Positions 1-8,880 of a DNA stretch of 64,000 bases are shown piece after piece. Source of the DNA: Halomonas heilongjiangensis (GTDB lineage: Bacteria; Pseudomonadota; Gammaproteobacteria; Pseudomonadales; Halomonadaceae). Within the stretch, counting starts at the first letter, position 1, and every line of letters begins with the position of its first letter. A program made the translations under genes and the position numbers. The stretch is from positions 1 through 64,000 of the forward strand of contig NZ_PNRE01000019.1 in NCBI RefSeq assembly GCF_002879645.1. Reading direction: 5' to 3'. The notes under the pieces are model-generated. The model was not told the DNA's origin, ran no database searches, and saw nothing but the letters and a program-made list of their open reading frames with translations.

Positions 1-305
1 TGCAGCACGGGCAGGTCGTCCATGGGCGCAGCGCGGGACTCGGCGGGCGCCTCCTCCCGCTGCTCGCCACGGGCCAGCTGGTCGGCCTCGGCGATCGCCT
101 CGGCCTCAACGGGGGCATCCGAGGAGCGGGTCACCAGCACCACGTCGAGGCTGCCACGCTCGGCCGGGGCCGGCGCGAACTGCCAGCTCGCCACGATGCC
201 GATCACCGCCAGGTGCAGCAGCAGCGCCAGCGACCAGGCCAGCCAGCGGCGGTGCGGCCGGGTGACCGGTGCATACTGGATGGGGTCGCTGACATGCACC
301 GACAT
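1..305 (-). CDS. tonB: TonB energy-transducing protein, N-terminal part
   Basis: The first 101 codons of a gene that continues past the left edge of the window. The reverse strand reads MSVHVSDPIQYAPVTRPHRR, then one hydrophobic helix (about residues 20-40, WSLALLLHLAVIGIVASWQF), then a Glu/Pro/Ala-rich stretch. That is the N-terminal inner-membrane anchor and start of the periplasmic spacer of TonB, which couples proton motive force through ExbBD to outer-membrane receptors. The C-terminal receptor-contacting domain lies outside the window. The ATG is 3 nt after the gshB stop, so the two are probably co-transcribed. A gshB-tonB order is known from Pseudomonas and relatives. The short visible length and lack of the diagnostic C-terminus limit confidence. 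Confidence 0.72.
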   Translation of the reverse strand, partial: MSVHVSDPIQYAPVTRPHRRWLAWSLALLLHLAVIGIVASWQFAPAPAERGSLDVVLVTRSSDAPVEAEAIAEADQLARGEQREEAPAESRAAPMDDLPVL

Positions 306-308
306 GGC

Positions 309-1265
309 TCAGCCCAGGCGGCGCTCGATGGCGTCCAGCAGCAGGCCGGCGATGTCGGTACCGCGCTGGTCGTCGATCTCGCGCACGCAGGTGGGGCTCG
401 TCACGTTGATCTCGGTGATGTAGTCACCGATCACGTCGAGGCCGACGAACATCAGCCCCTTCTCGCGGATCATCGGCTGCACCTGCTCGATCAGCCAGTG
501 GTCGCGCGCGGTCAGCTCGCGGCTCACCCCGGTGCCGCCGGCGGCCAGGTTGCCGCGGGTCTCGCCGGCCATGGGCACCCGGGCCAGCCCGAAGGGCACC
601 GGCTCGCCGTCGACCAGCAGGATGCGGGTGTCCCCCTCGCTGATCTCGGGAATGTAGCGCTGGGCCATGATCTGGCGCTGGCCGCGCTCGGTGAGGGTCT
701 CGATGATGGCACCGAGGTTTCGCCCCTCCGGCTGCACGTGGAAGATGCCGCTGCCGCCCATGCCGTCCAGCGGCTTGAAGATCACGTCCCGGTGCTCGGC
801 GTGGAAGGCCCGCAGCACCGGCTCGCTGCAGGCGACCAGGGTCGGGGTGCAGCACTGCGGGAACTGCTGGGCGAAGAGTTTCTCGTTGCACTCGAGCAGC
901 GCCCGGGTCGGGTTGACCACCAGCACGCCCTCGCGCTCGGCGAAGCCCAGCAGGTGCACGGCATTGAGGAAGTGGGCGTCCACCGGCGGATCCTTGCGCA
1001 TCAGGATCACGTCGAGCTCGGCCAGCGGCCTCGCCTCGGGCACCCCGAGATCGAACCAATGGGCAGGGTCGCGATGCACCTCGAGATCGCGCATCCGGCC
1101 GAAGGCGCGCCCGTCGCGCAGGAAGAGGTCCTCCTGCTCCAGGTAGTGCAGCGACCAGCCGCGGTCCCGGGCCGCCCACAGCATGGCCATGGTGGTGTCC
1201 TTCTTGTAGGCGATGTCGGCGATGGTATCCATCACCACACCGACCCTCAGCATGCGTTCGCTCAT
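309..1265 (-). CDS. gshB: Glutathione synthetase
   Basis: 318 residues, close to the 316 of the E. coli enzyme. It ligates gamma-glutamylcysteine and glycine with ATP in the cytosol, the second step of glutathione synthesis. The N-terminus (MSERMLRVGVVMDTIADI) matches the GshB substrate-binding domain. The ATP-grasp core is visible as KPLDGMGGSGIF, with LLVDGEPVPFGLARVP and the C-terminal EINVTSPTCVREID block that carries metal and substrate ligands. Met5 is an alternative start; neither start has a strong ribosome binding site. The tonB gene follows 3 nt downstream. The 112 bp to the upstream CvfB-like gene show no further gene. Confidence 0.96.
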   Translation of the reverse strand: MSERMLRVGVVMDTIADIAYKKDTTMAMLWAARDRGWSLHYLEQEDLFLRDGRAFGRMRDLEVHRDPAHWFDLGVPEARPLAELDVILMRKDPPVDAHFLNAVHLLGFAEREGVLVVNPTRALLECNEKLFAQQFPQCCTPTLVACSEPVLRAFHAEHRDVIFKPLDGMGGSGIFHVQPEGRNLGAIIETLTERGQRQIMAQRYIPEISEGDTRILLVDGEPVPFGLARVPMAGETRGNLAAGGTGVSRELTARDHWLIEQVQPMIREKGLMFVGLDVIGDYITEINVTSPTCVREIDDQRGTDIAGLLLDAIERRLG

Positions 1266-1377
1266 CGGTTCGGGTGTCCACAGGCAAGAAGAATGGGAAT
1301 GTCGGCAGTATGCCGCAGGCCCCGCGGCAACACCAAGGCACCCATGCCGGGGGTGACCCCCCGGAAGCGGCCGGGAC

Positions 1378-2109
1378 CTACCGGCTCGCGTCGCCGTCGT
1401 TACCCGGTGACAGGCGGATGCCCGCGTCCTCGATGACGACCAGCCGCCGCTTGTAGAGCCGCCCGATCGCCTGCTTGAAGGCGTTTTTGCTCACCCCCAG
1501 CCGTGCCTTGATCTCGGCCGCCGGGCTCTTGTCGGAGAGCGGCAGGTAGCCGCCGCTCGCGCGCAGCGCCTCGAGCACCTGCTCCCCCACCACGTCGAGA
1601 CGCGCCGCCCCCGGCGGCAGCAGCGAGAGATCCAGCCGGCCGTCGTCGCGCAGGCGCTTGATATAGCCGGCGACACGCTGGCCGCGGCGCAGCGGCCGGG
1701 TCACGTCGTCGCGGTAGAGCAGGCCCCAGAAGCGGTGGTTCACCACCGTCTTGAAGCCGAGGTCGGTCTGGTCGGCGATCACCAGCGCCACCTCGTCGCC
1801 CGGCGCCAGCCCCGTCGCTTCGTCCTGGACGAAGCGGTCGAGCTTCTGCGAGGCCACCGGCCGCCCCCGCTGATCCTCGTAGACCATCACCAGCACCCGC
1901 TTGCCGGGGGTGGGTCGAAAGCGCTGCTCGCCGTAGGGCAGCAGCAGATCCTTGGGCTGCCCCCAGTCGAGGAAGGCGCCGGTGTCGTTGACCGTGACCA
2001 CCTCGAGGTAGGCGACCTCGCCGACCGCCACTGTCGGTGTACGGTAACGACGCTCGGGACGCGGGATGGCACGGGACGGGGCGGCTCGGCGGTCTCGAGA
2101 GTCAGGCAT
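1378..2109 (-). CDS. S1-domain RNA-binding protein, CvfB family
   Basis: 243 residues. It resembles CvfB/YitL proteins, cytosolic RNA-binding regulators built of S1-like OB-fold domains and a C-terminal winged helix. Visible: a first S1-like unit (about residues 25-75, VGEVAYLEVVTVNDTGAFLDWG...DLLLPYGEQ), a second OB unit (about 85-150), a third S1-like segment with GYIKRLRDDGRLDLSL (about 147-163), and a winged-helix end with EIKARLGVSKNAFKQAIGRL. It is somewhat shorter than the typical ~280 residues, mainly at the N-terminus. The exact target in gammaproteobacteria is not established, so only the family is named. It lies upstream of gshB on the same strand, just beyond the terminator of the catabolic block. 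Confidence 0.85.
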   Translation of the reverse strand: MPDSRDRRAAPSRAIPRPERRYRTPTVAVGEVAYLEVVTVNDTGAFLDWGQPKDLLLPYGEQRFRPTPGKRVLVMVYEDQRGRPVASQKLDRFVQDEATGLAPGDEVALVIADQTDLGFKTVVNHRFWGLLYRDDVTRPLRRGQRVAGYIKRLRDDGRLDLSLLPPGAARLDVVGEQVLEALRASGGYLPLSDKSPAAEIKARLGVSKNAFKQAIGRLYKRRLVVIEDAGIRLSPGNDGDASR

Positions 2110-2144
2110 GGCGGGATTTCCGGCAGAAGTGTGCGGCCATTATG

Positions 2145-2171
2145 ACAAAAATGGCGGCCACGCGGGCCGCC
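2145..2171 (-). terminator. Intrinsic terminator of the catabolic block
   Basis: Read on the minus strand, GGCGGCC and GGCCGCC (2153-2159 and 2165-2171) form a perfect 7-bp stem with a 5-nt loop, followed by ATTTTTG. It lies 42 nt past the stop of the semialdehyde dehydrogenase and before the CvfB-like gene, so it is well placed to end the long catabolic operon. Confidence 0.75.
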
Positions 2172-2212
2172 GAAGGGTACTGCTGGCTTGTCATCACCCG
2201 GGTGCCGACGCC

Positions 2213-3784
2213 TCAGGACTCGCGCTGGCCGTCCACCAGCCGGGTCACCCCCAGCGGGTTGCCGTCCCGCAGCGCCGGGGGCAAGAGCCCGGCCGGCAGG
2301 GACTGGTAGCACACCGGGCGCAGGAAGCGCTGGATCGCCGCGCTGCCCACCGAGGTGCTGCGGGCGTCGGAGGTCGCCGGATAGGGGCCGCCGTGGACCA
2401 TGGCATGGCACACCTCCACCCCGGTGGGCCAGCCGTTGGCCAGCACCCGCCCCGCCCGGCGCTCGAGCGCCGGCAGCAGCGCCCGGGCGGCGTCGAGGTC
2501 GCCGTCGTCCAGCTGCAGGGTGGCGGTGAGCTGGCCCTCCAGGGCCTCGGCCACGGCGCGCATCTCGGCGAGGTCGGCGCACTCGATGACCACCGAGGCC
2601 GCACCGAACACCTCGGCCTGCAGCGCCTCGCTTTGCAGGAAGTCGGCGCCGCGGGCGGCGAACAGTGCGGCCTGGCACTGGTGGGGCCCCTCGCCGGCCG
2701 GGCCGCGGGCGATCTCGCGGGCCTCGCCGGCGAGCTGACCCACGCCGTCCTCATAGGCGGCGTGGATACCCGGGGTGAGCATGGTCTGGGCGGCGCTGCC
2801 GCGCACCGCCTCGCCGGCGGCGGCGAGGAAGGCGTCCAGCGCCGGGCCCTTGACGCCGATCACCAGGCCCGGGTTGGTGCAGAACTGCCCGGCGCCCATC
2901 GTCAGCGAGGCGACGAAGCCCTCGGCGATCTCGCTGCCGCGCGCGGCCAGTGCCTCGGGCAGCAGAAACACCGGGTTGATGCTGCTCATCTCGGCGTACA
3001 CCGGGATCGGCTGGGGACGGGCCTGAGCCGTCTTCATCAGCGCCGTGCCGCCGCGCCGCGAGCCGGTGAAGCCCACCGCCTGGATACGCGGGTCGGCGAC
3101 CAGCGCCTGGCCGATCTCGTTGCCCGAGCCGAACAGCAGCGAGAACACGCCCTCCGGCAGCTTGCACTTCTCGACAGCGCGCTGAATGGCACGACCGACC
3201 AGTTCGGAGGTGCCGGGGTGGGCGGAGTGGGCCTTGACCACCACCGGGCAGCCGGCGGCGAGCGCCGAGGCGGTATCACCGCCGGCCACGCTGAAGGCCA
3301 GCGGGAAGTTGCTGGCGCCGAACACCGCCACCGGGCCGAGCGCAATATGGCGCTGGCGCAGGTCGGCGCGGGGCATGGGCTGCCGCTCGGGCAGGGCCGG
3401 GTCGATCCGCACGTCGAGCCACTCGCCGGCGCGTACCACCGCGGCGAACAGGCGCAGCTGGCCGCAGGTACGGCCGCGCTCGCCCTCCAGGCGCGCCCGG
3501 GGCAGGCCAGTCTCGGCCATGGCGCGCTCGATCGGGGCATCGCCGAGCGCCTCGATCTCGCTGGCGATGGTGTCCAGAAACACCGCCCGCGCCTCCAGCG
3601 AGGTCTCGCGGTAGGCGTCGCAGGCCGCCTCGGCCAGTGCGCAGGCGCGCTCGACCTCGGCGGCGCTGCCGCCGGCGTAGATGGGCTCGAGCCGCTCGCC
3701 GGTGGCGGGATCGATGGCCTGGATGGGTGCACCATGGGCGGCCACCGTCTGTTGGCCGATAAGTTGCTGTCCGGTAGGTTGCAT
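2213..3784 (-). CDS. 2-oxoglutarate semialdehyde (2,5-dioxovalerate) dehydrogenase
   Basis: 523 residues, aldehyde dehydrogenase superfamily. It oxidises 2-oxoglutarate semialdehyde to 2-oxoglutarate with NAD(P)+, the last step of non-phosphorylative sugar-acid pathways. Catalytic positions are present: Asn159 in VFGASNF, Lys184 in [12 protein letters not shown], Glu265 in YAEMSSINP and nucleophile Cys302 in [12 protein letters not shown]. The AEMSSINP and QFCTNPGL blocks and the extended C-terminus ([20 protein letters not shown]) are typical of this subfamily and distinguish it from betaine or succinate semialdehyde enzymes. I start it at MQPTGQQ because AAGGA lies 7 nt upstream; a start 7 codons earlier is open but lacks such a site. 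It is the last gene of the block. Co-factor preference cannot be read here. Confidence 0.9.
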   Translation of the reverse strand: MQPTGQQLIGQQTVAAHGAPIQAIDPATGERLEPIYAGGSAAEVERACALAEAACDAYRETSLEARAVFLDTIASEIEALGDAPIERAMAETGLPRARLEGERGRTCGQLRLFAAVVRAGEWLDVRIDPALPERQPMPRADLRQRHIALGPVAVFGASNFPLAFSVAGGDTASALAAGCPVVVKAHSAHPGTSELVGRAIQRAVEKCKLPEGVFSLLFGSGNEIGQALVADPRIQAVGFTGSRRGGTALMKTAQARPQPIPVYAEMSSINPVFLLPEALAARGSEIAEGFVASLTMGAGQFCTNPGLVIGVKGPALDAFLAAAGEAVRGSAAQTMLTPGIHAAYEDGVGQLAGEAREIARGPAGEGPHQCQAALFAARGADFLQSEALQAEVFGAASVVIECADLAEMRAVAEALEGQLTATLQLDDGDLDAARALLPALERRAGRVLANGWPTGVEVCHAMVHGGPYPATSDARSTSVGSAAIQRFLRPVCYQSLPAGLLPPALRDGNPLGVTRLVDGQRES

Positions 3785-3811
3785 GGATATTCCTTTGCTT
3801 CTCATGGTGGG

Positions 3812-4747
3812 TCAGTGAGAGTCGGTTTCGAGGGCCAATCGATACCAGTGCACGGCGTTGTCGTGCAGGATGGCTTGCCGGTAGTCGGGGGTGGTGCTTG
3901 AAATGACAGCCTCGACCAGCGCCAGCCAGTCGCGGTAGCTGACCCTGAGGCTGGAGACGGGGAAGTTGCTGGCGAACAGGCAGCGTTCTGGGCCGAACAG
4001 CTCCAGGGTCTCGCAGAGCAGATCGAAATTGGCGCTGGGGTCCCAGTCATGCCAGGGCGTGCCCAGCTCCGAGAGCTTGACCGCCACGTCGGGATTGGCT
4101 GCCAGGGCGCGCATGCCGGAGCGCCAGGTGGCGAGCCCTTGAAGAGACCGATCCCACGGCAGACCGGTGTGGTTGAGGATGACTCGCAACCCGGGGAAGG
4201 CCTCGAGCGCGTCGGCGGCTTCCTGCAGGTGCCAGGCTGGGACGCGCAGGTCCCAGGAGAGCCCGCGTTCGGCGAGCATGGCCAAGCCTTCACACCAGTG
4301 ACGGTCCTGCAGGGTGCCGCTGTCACCACGAACGTGAGCGGCCTTGTCCGGGGTGGCGGCGGTCAGCGGCTTGGCACGCACGCCGCGAAACAGTGGCGAG
4401 GCCATCTGGGCATCCAGCTGCGCGGCACACTCCGGGCGACCGAAGGCGGCCCAGCCGACATGTGCCGTGGGTAGCCCGTGTCGCTCATGGGTTGCGGCAA
4501 TCCACAAGGTTTCACGTACGGCTTGGCTACGTTTGGCCTCGGCTTCACAGTGCACGCTGCCCGCCAGCCGGTAGCCTTCGGGAATCAAGGCCTTCAGGTC
4601 AGCGATCAGGAATGGCTGGCGGATCGCCTGGTAGTCGCCAAGAAAGAACCCTGCGACGGGACGTTCTTCCAACCAGGGGTAGGCCACGCTGCCATCCAGC
4701 GCCCACAGGTGATGATGGGCATCGATCAGTGGCTGTTCGGCATTCAT
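3812..4747 (-). CDS. Amidohydrolase-family sugar lactonase (COG3618 type)
   Basis: 311 residues, amidohydrolase family 2. The N-terminal metal motif DAHHHLW, the strand end VILNHTGLP and the late ASNFPVSSL (Asn where a metal Asp is often found upstream of FPV) match the COG3618 group, which includes L-fucono-, L-rhamnono- and galactarolactone hydrolases. Its likely job is to hydrolyse an aldonolactone to the free acid before dehydration. AAGGAG lies 11 nt before the ATG. There is no signal peptide, so it acts in the cytosol. It sits 27 nt upstream of the semialdehyde dehydrogenase. The precise lactone is unknown, and a dicarboxylate lactone such as a pyrone-type substrate remains possible. 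Confidence 0.82.
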   Translation of the reverse strand: MNAEQPLIDAHHHLWALDGSVAYPWLEERPVAGFFLGDYQAIRQPFLIADLKALIPEGYRLAGSVHCEAEAKRSQAVRETLWIAATHERHGLPTAHVGWAAFGRPECAAQLDAQMASPLFRGVRAKPLTAATPDKAAHVRGDSGTLQDRHWCEGLAMLAERGLSWDLRVPAWHLQEAADALEAFPGLRVILNHTGLPWDRSLQGLATWRSGMRALAANPDVAVKLSELGTPWHDWDPSANFDLLCETLELFGPERCLFASNFPVSSLRVSYRDWLALVEAVISSTTPDYRQAILHDNAVHWYRLALETDSH

Positions 4748-4794
4748 CGCTTGAGCAACTCCTTGCGCGCGTCGGGGAGTGGGCGCGTGTGCCG

Positions 4795-5727
4795 TCAGTC
4801 GCGCAGCAGCAGGCAGGACACGTCGGGTTCCGCACGGGTGGCAAAGCGGCGAACGACCTTGCCGGATTCCAGGTTCAGCACGCCGATGTGATCGCCCTTC
4901 AACGACACGAAGGCGTGCTCGCCATTGGGGTGAAAGCTCATGGCGATCGGGATGCTGTCGAGCTCGATGTGTCCCAGCGACTGAAGCTGCTGGTCGAACA
5001 ACGACAGCGAGCTCTCGCCATAGTTGGTGGTGATCAGGCGCTGCCGGGGATCGCCATAGATGCGGTTCGGATCGCGACCGGTAGTGGCGCTGTGCCGCAC
5101 GCTCATCGACTCGGTATCGATGGCGACGATACTGTCGTCGTCGCGATTGCTGATGAACAGGGTACGCTCGTCGGCGGACAGGCAGTTGCCCTCCGGCTTG
5201 CGGCCCGGAATCATCGCAATCGGCGTGAAGGTGGCGTCATGCGGCTTGAACTTGGTGATGGTATTGCTGAGCAGGTTGACGCCGTAGGCCCAGTCGCCGC
5301 GCCGGGTGAGGGCGAACAGGTGGGTCTTGTAGCCACCGGAGGAGACGGCCATATCGGGAGTCGTGGTAGTGAGCGGATCATTGAACAGCAGCAGGGTGTT
5401 GTGCCCCTCGCTCATGGCGTAGAGGCGGTCCTGGTCGTCGATGCCGAGGCCGTGGATGCGATAGTAGGGCCAGGTGCTCAGGGTATTGACGTGTTCGAAG
5501 GTCTCGAGGTCGATGACGAATACCGAACATCCGCCCTGGTCACCGATACAATCGGCGCCGAGAATGCCGTAGTGGCCGACGAAGGCATACCGGCCCTGTG
5601 AGTCGACCACGAATTCATGCGGGTAGTCGGGCAGGCGGATATGTTTGAGTTCCTCGCCGCTCTGGGCATCGTACAGGCTCAGGGTGTGAGCGCACTTCTG
5701 GTTCAAAAGCAGGACTTCGCGAGTCAT
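4795..5727 (-). CDS. YncE-like beta-propeller protein, function unknown
   Basis: 310 residues with repeated short blades: HEFVVDSQGRYAFVGHYG, HGLGIDDQDRLYAMSEGHNT, NCLSADERTLFISNRDDDS and AMSFHPNGEHAFVSLKGDH, each with the Asp-Gly/Asn-Gly turn followed by an aromatic strand seen in YVTN/YncE and lactonase-type propellers. No signal peptide is visible (MTREVLLLNQKCAHTL), so it appears cytosolic, unlike most YncE relatives. A GGAG ribosome site precedes the ATG. It lies between a TRAP receptor gene and the lactonase in the same operon. It could be a second lactonase (6-phosphogluconolactonase/Pgl type) or a ligand sensor. I see no catalytic signature that decides this. Confidence 0.7.
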   Translation of the reverse strand: MTREVLLLNQKCAHTLSLYDAQSGEELKHIRLPDYPHEFVVDSQGRYAFVGHYGILGADCIGDQGGCSVFVIDLETFEHVNTLSTWPYYRIHGLGIDDQDRLYAMSEGHNTLLLFNDPLTTTTPDMAVSSGGYKTHLFALTRRGDWAYGVNLLSNTITKFKPHDATFTPIAMIPGRKPEGNCLSADERTLFISNRDDDSIVAIDTESMSVRHSATTGRDPNRIYGDPRQRLITTNYGESSLSLFDQQLQSLGHIELDSIPIAMSFHPNGEHAFVSLKGDHIGVLNLESGKVVRRFATRAEPDVSCLLLRD

Positions 5728-5752
5728 CGTGTGTGATCTCCAGGGATGGGAT

Positions 5753-5773
5753 GGCGCCCGGTTGGCGGGCGCC
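5753..5773 (-). terminator. Hairpin after the third TRAP receptor gene
   Basis: GGCGCCCG and CGGGCGCC form a perfect 8-bp stem around GTTGG, 33 nt past the receptor stop. There is no T-tract on the minus strand. It is more likely an mRNA-stabilising or attenuating hairpin that keeps the receptor transcript abundant than a full terminator. Confidence 0.5.
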
Positions 5774-5805
5774 TGCTGTTAGAAGATGCCGTCGATGCTG
5801 CGGCG

Positions 5806-6789
5806 TCAGTCCTGCTGTGTGACACCCTGAATGGCATCGATCCATTCGCTGCCGTTCTCGGCGATATAGCTGTCCCAGGTCGGGCGAATCACTTCCTGGA
5901 AGGCGGCGGTATCCACCTCTTCCTCGACCTGCATGCCGTTTTCACGAAGCGTGGCAATGATCTGCTGCTCATTCTCGAGATTCAGCTCGCGCTGGTAGGC
6001 ACCGGCTTCACGCGCTGACTCGACCAGCGCCTGCTGATACTCGGGCGAGAGGCTGTCGAACTTGCCCTCGTTCATCACCATGATCAGCGAGGTGTAGGCC
6101 TGGTTGGTCAGCGACAGGTAGTCCTGTACCTCGTGGAAGCCTGCCGACCAGACGATGCCGATGGGGTGGTCCTGGGCATCCACGGTACCGGTCTCGAGCG
6201 CCGTGTAGAGTTCGCCGATGGGCATCGGGACCGGATTGGCGCCAAGCAGCGAAAACGCCTCGATCAGCGACTTGTTGGAGTTGGTGCGCATCACCAGCCC
6301 CTTGACGTCGTCGGGAGTCTTGATGGGACGCTTGGAGTTGGTCATGGCGCGGAAACCGACTTCCCAGAACGCCAGGCCCTTGAGGCCATCGTCTTCCAGC
6401 AGGTCGAGCGCCCGCTGACCGACCTCGCCGTCGAGTACGCGATAGGCCTGTTCGCGGTCGGCGAAGATATAAGGCAGGTCGAAGGCACCGAGCGCCGGCT
6501 CGAGTCCAGCGAAGTTGGGGTTGCCGGACATCTCGATGTCGATGGTGCCGCTGCGAACGCCGGAGATCATCTGCTGGTCGCCGCCGAGCACGCCGTTGCC
6601 GAAGATCTTGATGGTGACCTCGCCGTTGGTGCGCTCCTCGACCAGTTCGGCGAAGCGTTCCGCCGCGGCCTGCTGGGTGTCGCTATCCGGTGCGGCGTGT
6701 GCCAGCTTGAGCATGGTGGCGGCCTGGGCCTGTGACAGTGAGCCGGTGACGATCAGGGCGATCGTAGTCGCTTTTACTAGACGCTTCAT
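5806..6789 (-). CDS. TRAP transporter periplasmic receptor (DctP family), third of the block
   Basis: 327 residues. It starts at MKRLVKATTIALIVTG after a purine-rich AGAGAG site and carries a Sec signal peptide ending ...LSQAQA before ATMLKLAHAAP. The DctP fold is clear: FGNGVLGGDQQMISGVRSG, FDLPYIF, MTNSKRPIKTPDDVKGLVMR (the Arg that clamps the ligand carboxylate) and LETGTVDAQDHPI. Most relatives, including the two other receptors here, have GQENP in place of AQDHP, so the ligand may differ. It follows the adjacent dctQM pair by 96 nt, and a second receptor gene lies on the other side of that pair. The likely ligand is an organic or sugar acid, not determined. Confidence 0.88.
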   Translation of the reverse strand: MKRLVKATTIALIVTGSLSQAQAATMLKLAHAAPDSDTQQAAAERFAELVEERTNGEVTIKIFGNGVLGGDQQMISGVRSGTIDIEMSGNPNFAGLEPALGAFDLPYIFADREQAYRVLDGEVGQRALDLLEDDGLKGLAFWEVGFRAMTNSKRPIKTPDDVKGLVMRTNSNKSLIEAFSLLGANPVPMPIGELYTALETGTVDAQDHPIGIVWSAGFHEVQDYLSLTNQAYTSLIMVMNEGKFDSLSPEYQQALVESAREAGAYQRELNLENEQQIIATLRENGMQVEEEVDTAAFQEVIRPTWDSYIAENGSEWIDAIQGVTQQD

Positions 6790-6885
6790 GATGTTATCTC
6801 TCTTGTGGGTGGCGTTGCGGTGTATCGGCGGGAGCTGAACGGCCAGCTCACGCGCGGGGGTTCGAAGGTGGCCGTATGTCATCGT

Positions 6886-8166
6886 CTAGCCAGCCAGCCA
6901 GTAGAGCGGGGCCGTGATGATCTGCGGGAACGCCACGAACAGCAGCAGGATCACCACATAGGCCAGCGCGAAGGGCATGACGCCCGACACGGCCTTCTCG
7001 AACTTCAGGTTGCCGACGCTGGTGATGACGTTGAGCACATTGCCCACGGGGGGCGTGATCAGGCCGATGGAGCAGTTGAGGACGAACATGATGCCGAAGT
7101 AGACCGGATCGATACCGGCCAGCTTGACGATGGGCATCAGGATCGGGGTCAGCACCAGGATGGTTGGCGTCAGGTCCATCACCATGCCGACCACCAGCAC
7201 CACGCCCATGATCGCCAGCATCAGCAGGCGCGGGTCATCGGCCAGCGGTTCCAGCAGGTCGGCGACCATCAACGGCAGCTGGGCGATGCTGATCAGCCAC
7301 GAGGCGACCATGGCGGCGGCGACCAGGAACATGACGATGGCGGTGCTGCGTGCGGCCTGGGTCAGCACGTCGTAGAGCTGGGACAGGTTCAGCTCGCGAT
7401 AGATGACCGTCGCGACGACGATCGCGTAGACGGCTGCCACGACGCCGGCCTCGGTGGGCGTGAACATGCCGGTCTTGATGCCACCGATGATGATGACCGG
7501 CAGCAAGATGGCCCAGAAGCTCTCCCTGAGTGCCTTCAGGCGTTCGCTTAAGGTGGCTTTCTCAGTTACGACGAGATCTTCCTTGCGGGTCATGAACGAC
7601 CACAGCACCACCAGCGTCGCCCCCATGATCAGGCCCGGCACGATGCCGGCCAGGAACAGCTTGCCGATCGAGATGCCACCGGCCACGCCGATGATGATCA
7701 GCGGAATCGAGGGCGGAATGATCGGCGCGATGATGCCGCCGGCCGCCATCAGGCCTGACGAGCGCCCCAGCGGATAGCCGGCCTGGCGCATCATCGGCAG
7801 CAACATGCTGGCCAGGGCGGCGGTATCGGCAACGGCCGAACCGGACAGGCTGGCCATGATGATGGCGGCGAAGATGGCCACGAAGCCCAGGCCTCCCTTG
7901 CGGTGCCCGACCAGTGTCATGGCCAGCGAGACGATGCGCTTCGACAGGCCGCCGCGCGACATCACCTCGCCGGCGACGAGGAAGAAGGGAATCGCCAGCA
8001 GGGTGTAGCTGTCGGCCCCGTTGACCAGGTTCTGCGCCAGGATCTGCGAATTGAACATATCCAGGTGCAGCATCAGCACCACGGCGCTGACCAGCAGGGC
8101 GAAGGCGATGGGTACGCTCAGGCCGATCGAGGCGAGCAGCGAACCGAGGAACAGGCCGATGGTCAT
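6886..8166 (-). CDS. TRAP transporter large membrane subunit (DctM)
   Basis: 426 residues, the usual length, with about twelve hydrophobic segments starting TIGLFLGSLLASIGLSVPIAF. Family landmarks include AIPFFLVAGEVMSRGG, ASLSGSAVADTAALASMLLPMM, GGIIAPIIPPSIPLIIIG and, near the end, CSIGLITPPVGNVLNV. DctM forms the sodium-dependent transport channel with the small subunit. It overlaps the upstream dctQ by 4 nt (ATGA), consistent with translational coupling and a 1:1 complex. Confidence 0.93.
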   Translation of the reverse strand: MTIGLFLGSLLASIGLSVPIAFALLVSAVVLMLHLDMFNSQILAQNLVNGADSYTLLAIPFFLVAGEVMSRGGLSKRIVSLAMTLVGHRKGGLGFVAIFAAIIMASLSGSAVADTAALASMLLPMMRQAGYPLGRSSGLMAAGGIIAPIIPPSIPLIIIGVAGGISIGKLFLAGIVPGLIMGATLVVLWSFMTRKEDLVVTEKATLSERLKALRESFWAILLPVIIIGGIKTGMFTPTEAGVVAAVYAIVVATVIYRELNLSQLYDVLTQAARSTAIVMFLVAAAMVASWLISIAQLPLMVADLLEPLADDPRLLMLAIMGVVLVVGMVMDLTPTILVLTPILMPIVKLAGIDPVYFGIMFVLNCSIGLITPPVGNVLNVITSVGNLKFEKAVSGVMPFALAYVVILLLFVAFPQIITAPLYWLAG

Positions 8167-8798
8167 GACGCTTCTCCTTCACGGGGCGGTGCCGTGGATT
8201 GCGCTGCGGCGGGCATCAGCAGCCGATAGGCCAGGATCACCGACATCAGCCCACCGGCCATCAGGCCGGCCAGGTAAAAGACCCCCACGGGAATCCCACT
8301 GATCGGGGAAAGGTTGCTCCAGTTCAGTAGGGTCTGCTCGTAGCTGCCCTTGAGCAGCATCAGGCAGCAGCCCAGCATGACCAGGGTGACCAGGCGCCCG
8401 AGCACCGCCTGTGCCGGACGCGGCAAGCGCTCGGCCAGCGTCGTCACGCTCAGGTGCTCATGGCGCAGCAGGGCGGTCACGGCACCCAGGAAGGTCACCC
8501 ACACGAACAGGAAGCGTGACAGCTCGACGCTGATGGAAATGCCACTGTTGAAGCCGTAGCGCAGCACCACATTGGTGAAGACCAGCACGATCATGCTGAC
8601 CAGCGCCAGCACCATCAGTAGATTGAGCAGGCGCTCCATGCCTCGTCCCAGGCGGGCCACTTGGCCGGCCAGCCCCGCTATGCCCGACCGGGAAGCCACG
8701 GACGACGTGGCAGCGACGGGCGAGGAGGTGTCGCGGCGCGATGTCTTGTGCATGAACGAACGCTCCTTGGTGGACGCGCGTGGCGTAGTGGCGTGCAT
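8163..8798 (-). CDS. TRAP transporter small membrane subunit (DctQ)
   Basis: 211 residues from the first ATG, which has AGGGGAG 4 nt upstream. An internal ATG at 8753 also has AAGGAG 9 nt upstream and would give a 196-residue protein nearer the family norm. Four hydrophobic helices are visible (LLMVLALVSMIVLVFTNVVL, FLFVWVTFLGAVTALL, VLGRLVTLVMLGCCLMLL, YLAGLMAGGLMSVILAYRLL), with the DctQ pattern VELSRFLFVWVTFLGA in the second. It partners the overlapping DctM. The extra N-terminus is polar and rich in Ser/Thr and is probably either cytoplasmic or not translated. Confidence 0.88.
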   Translation of the reverse strand: MHATTPRASTKERSFMHKTSRRDTSSPVAATSSVASRSGIAGLAGQVARLGRGMERLLNLLMVLALVSMIVLVFTNVVLRYGFNSGISISVELSRFLFVWVTFLGAVTALLRHEHLSVTTLAERLPRPAQAVLGRLVTLVMLGCCLMLLKGSYEQTLLNWSNLSPISGIPVGVFYLAGLMAGGLMSVILAYRLLMPAAAQSTAPPREGEAS

Positions 8799-8880
8799 GT
8801 GTCTCCCCTTAATTCTTGACGACGTTTGTCGCGGTAGCAGGATTAGGCTTGCCAGGGCCCGTTCGCCGTAACGCGACGTC

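Noticed and set aside
1266..1377. Possible terminator or small gene between the CvfB-like gene and gshB
   Set aside because: Short GC repeats occur, but no convincing stem with a T-run and no reading frame with a start site.
2066..3901. A 611-codon open frame opposite the semialdehyde dehydrogenase gene
   Set aside because: Antisense to an aldehyde dehydrogenase with all catalytic residues; the frame has no recognisable domain and spans the terminator.
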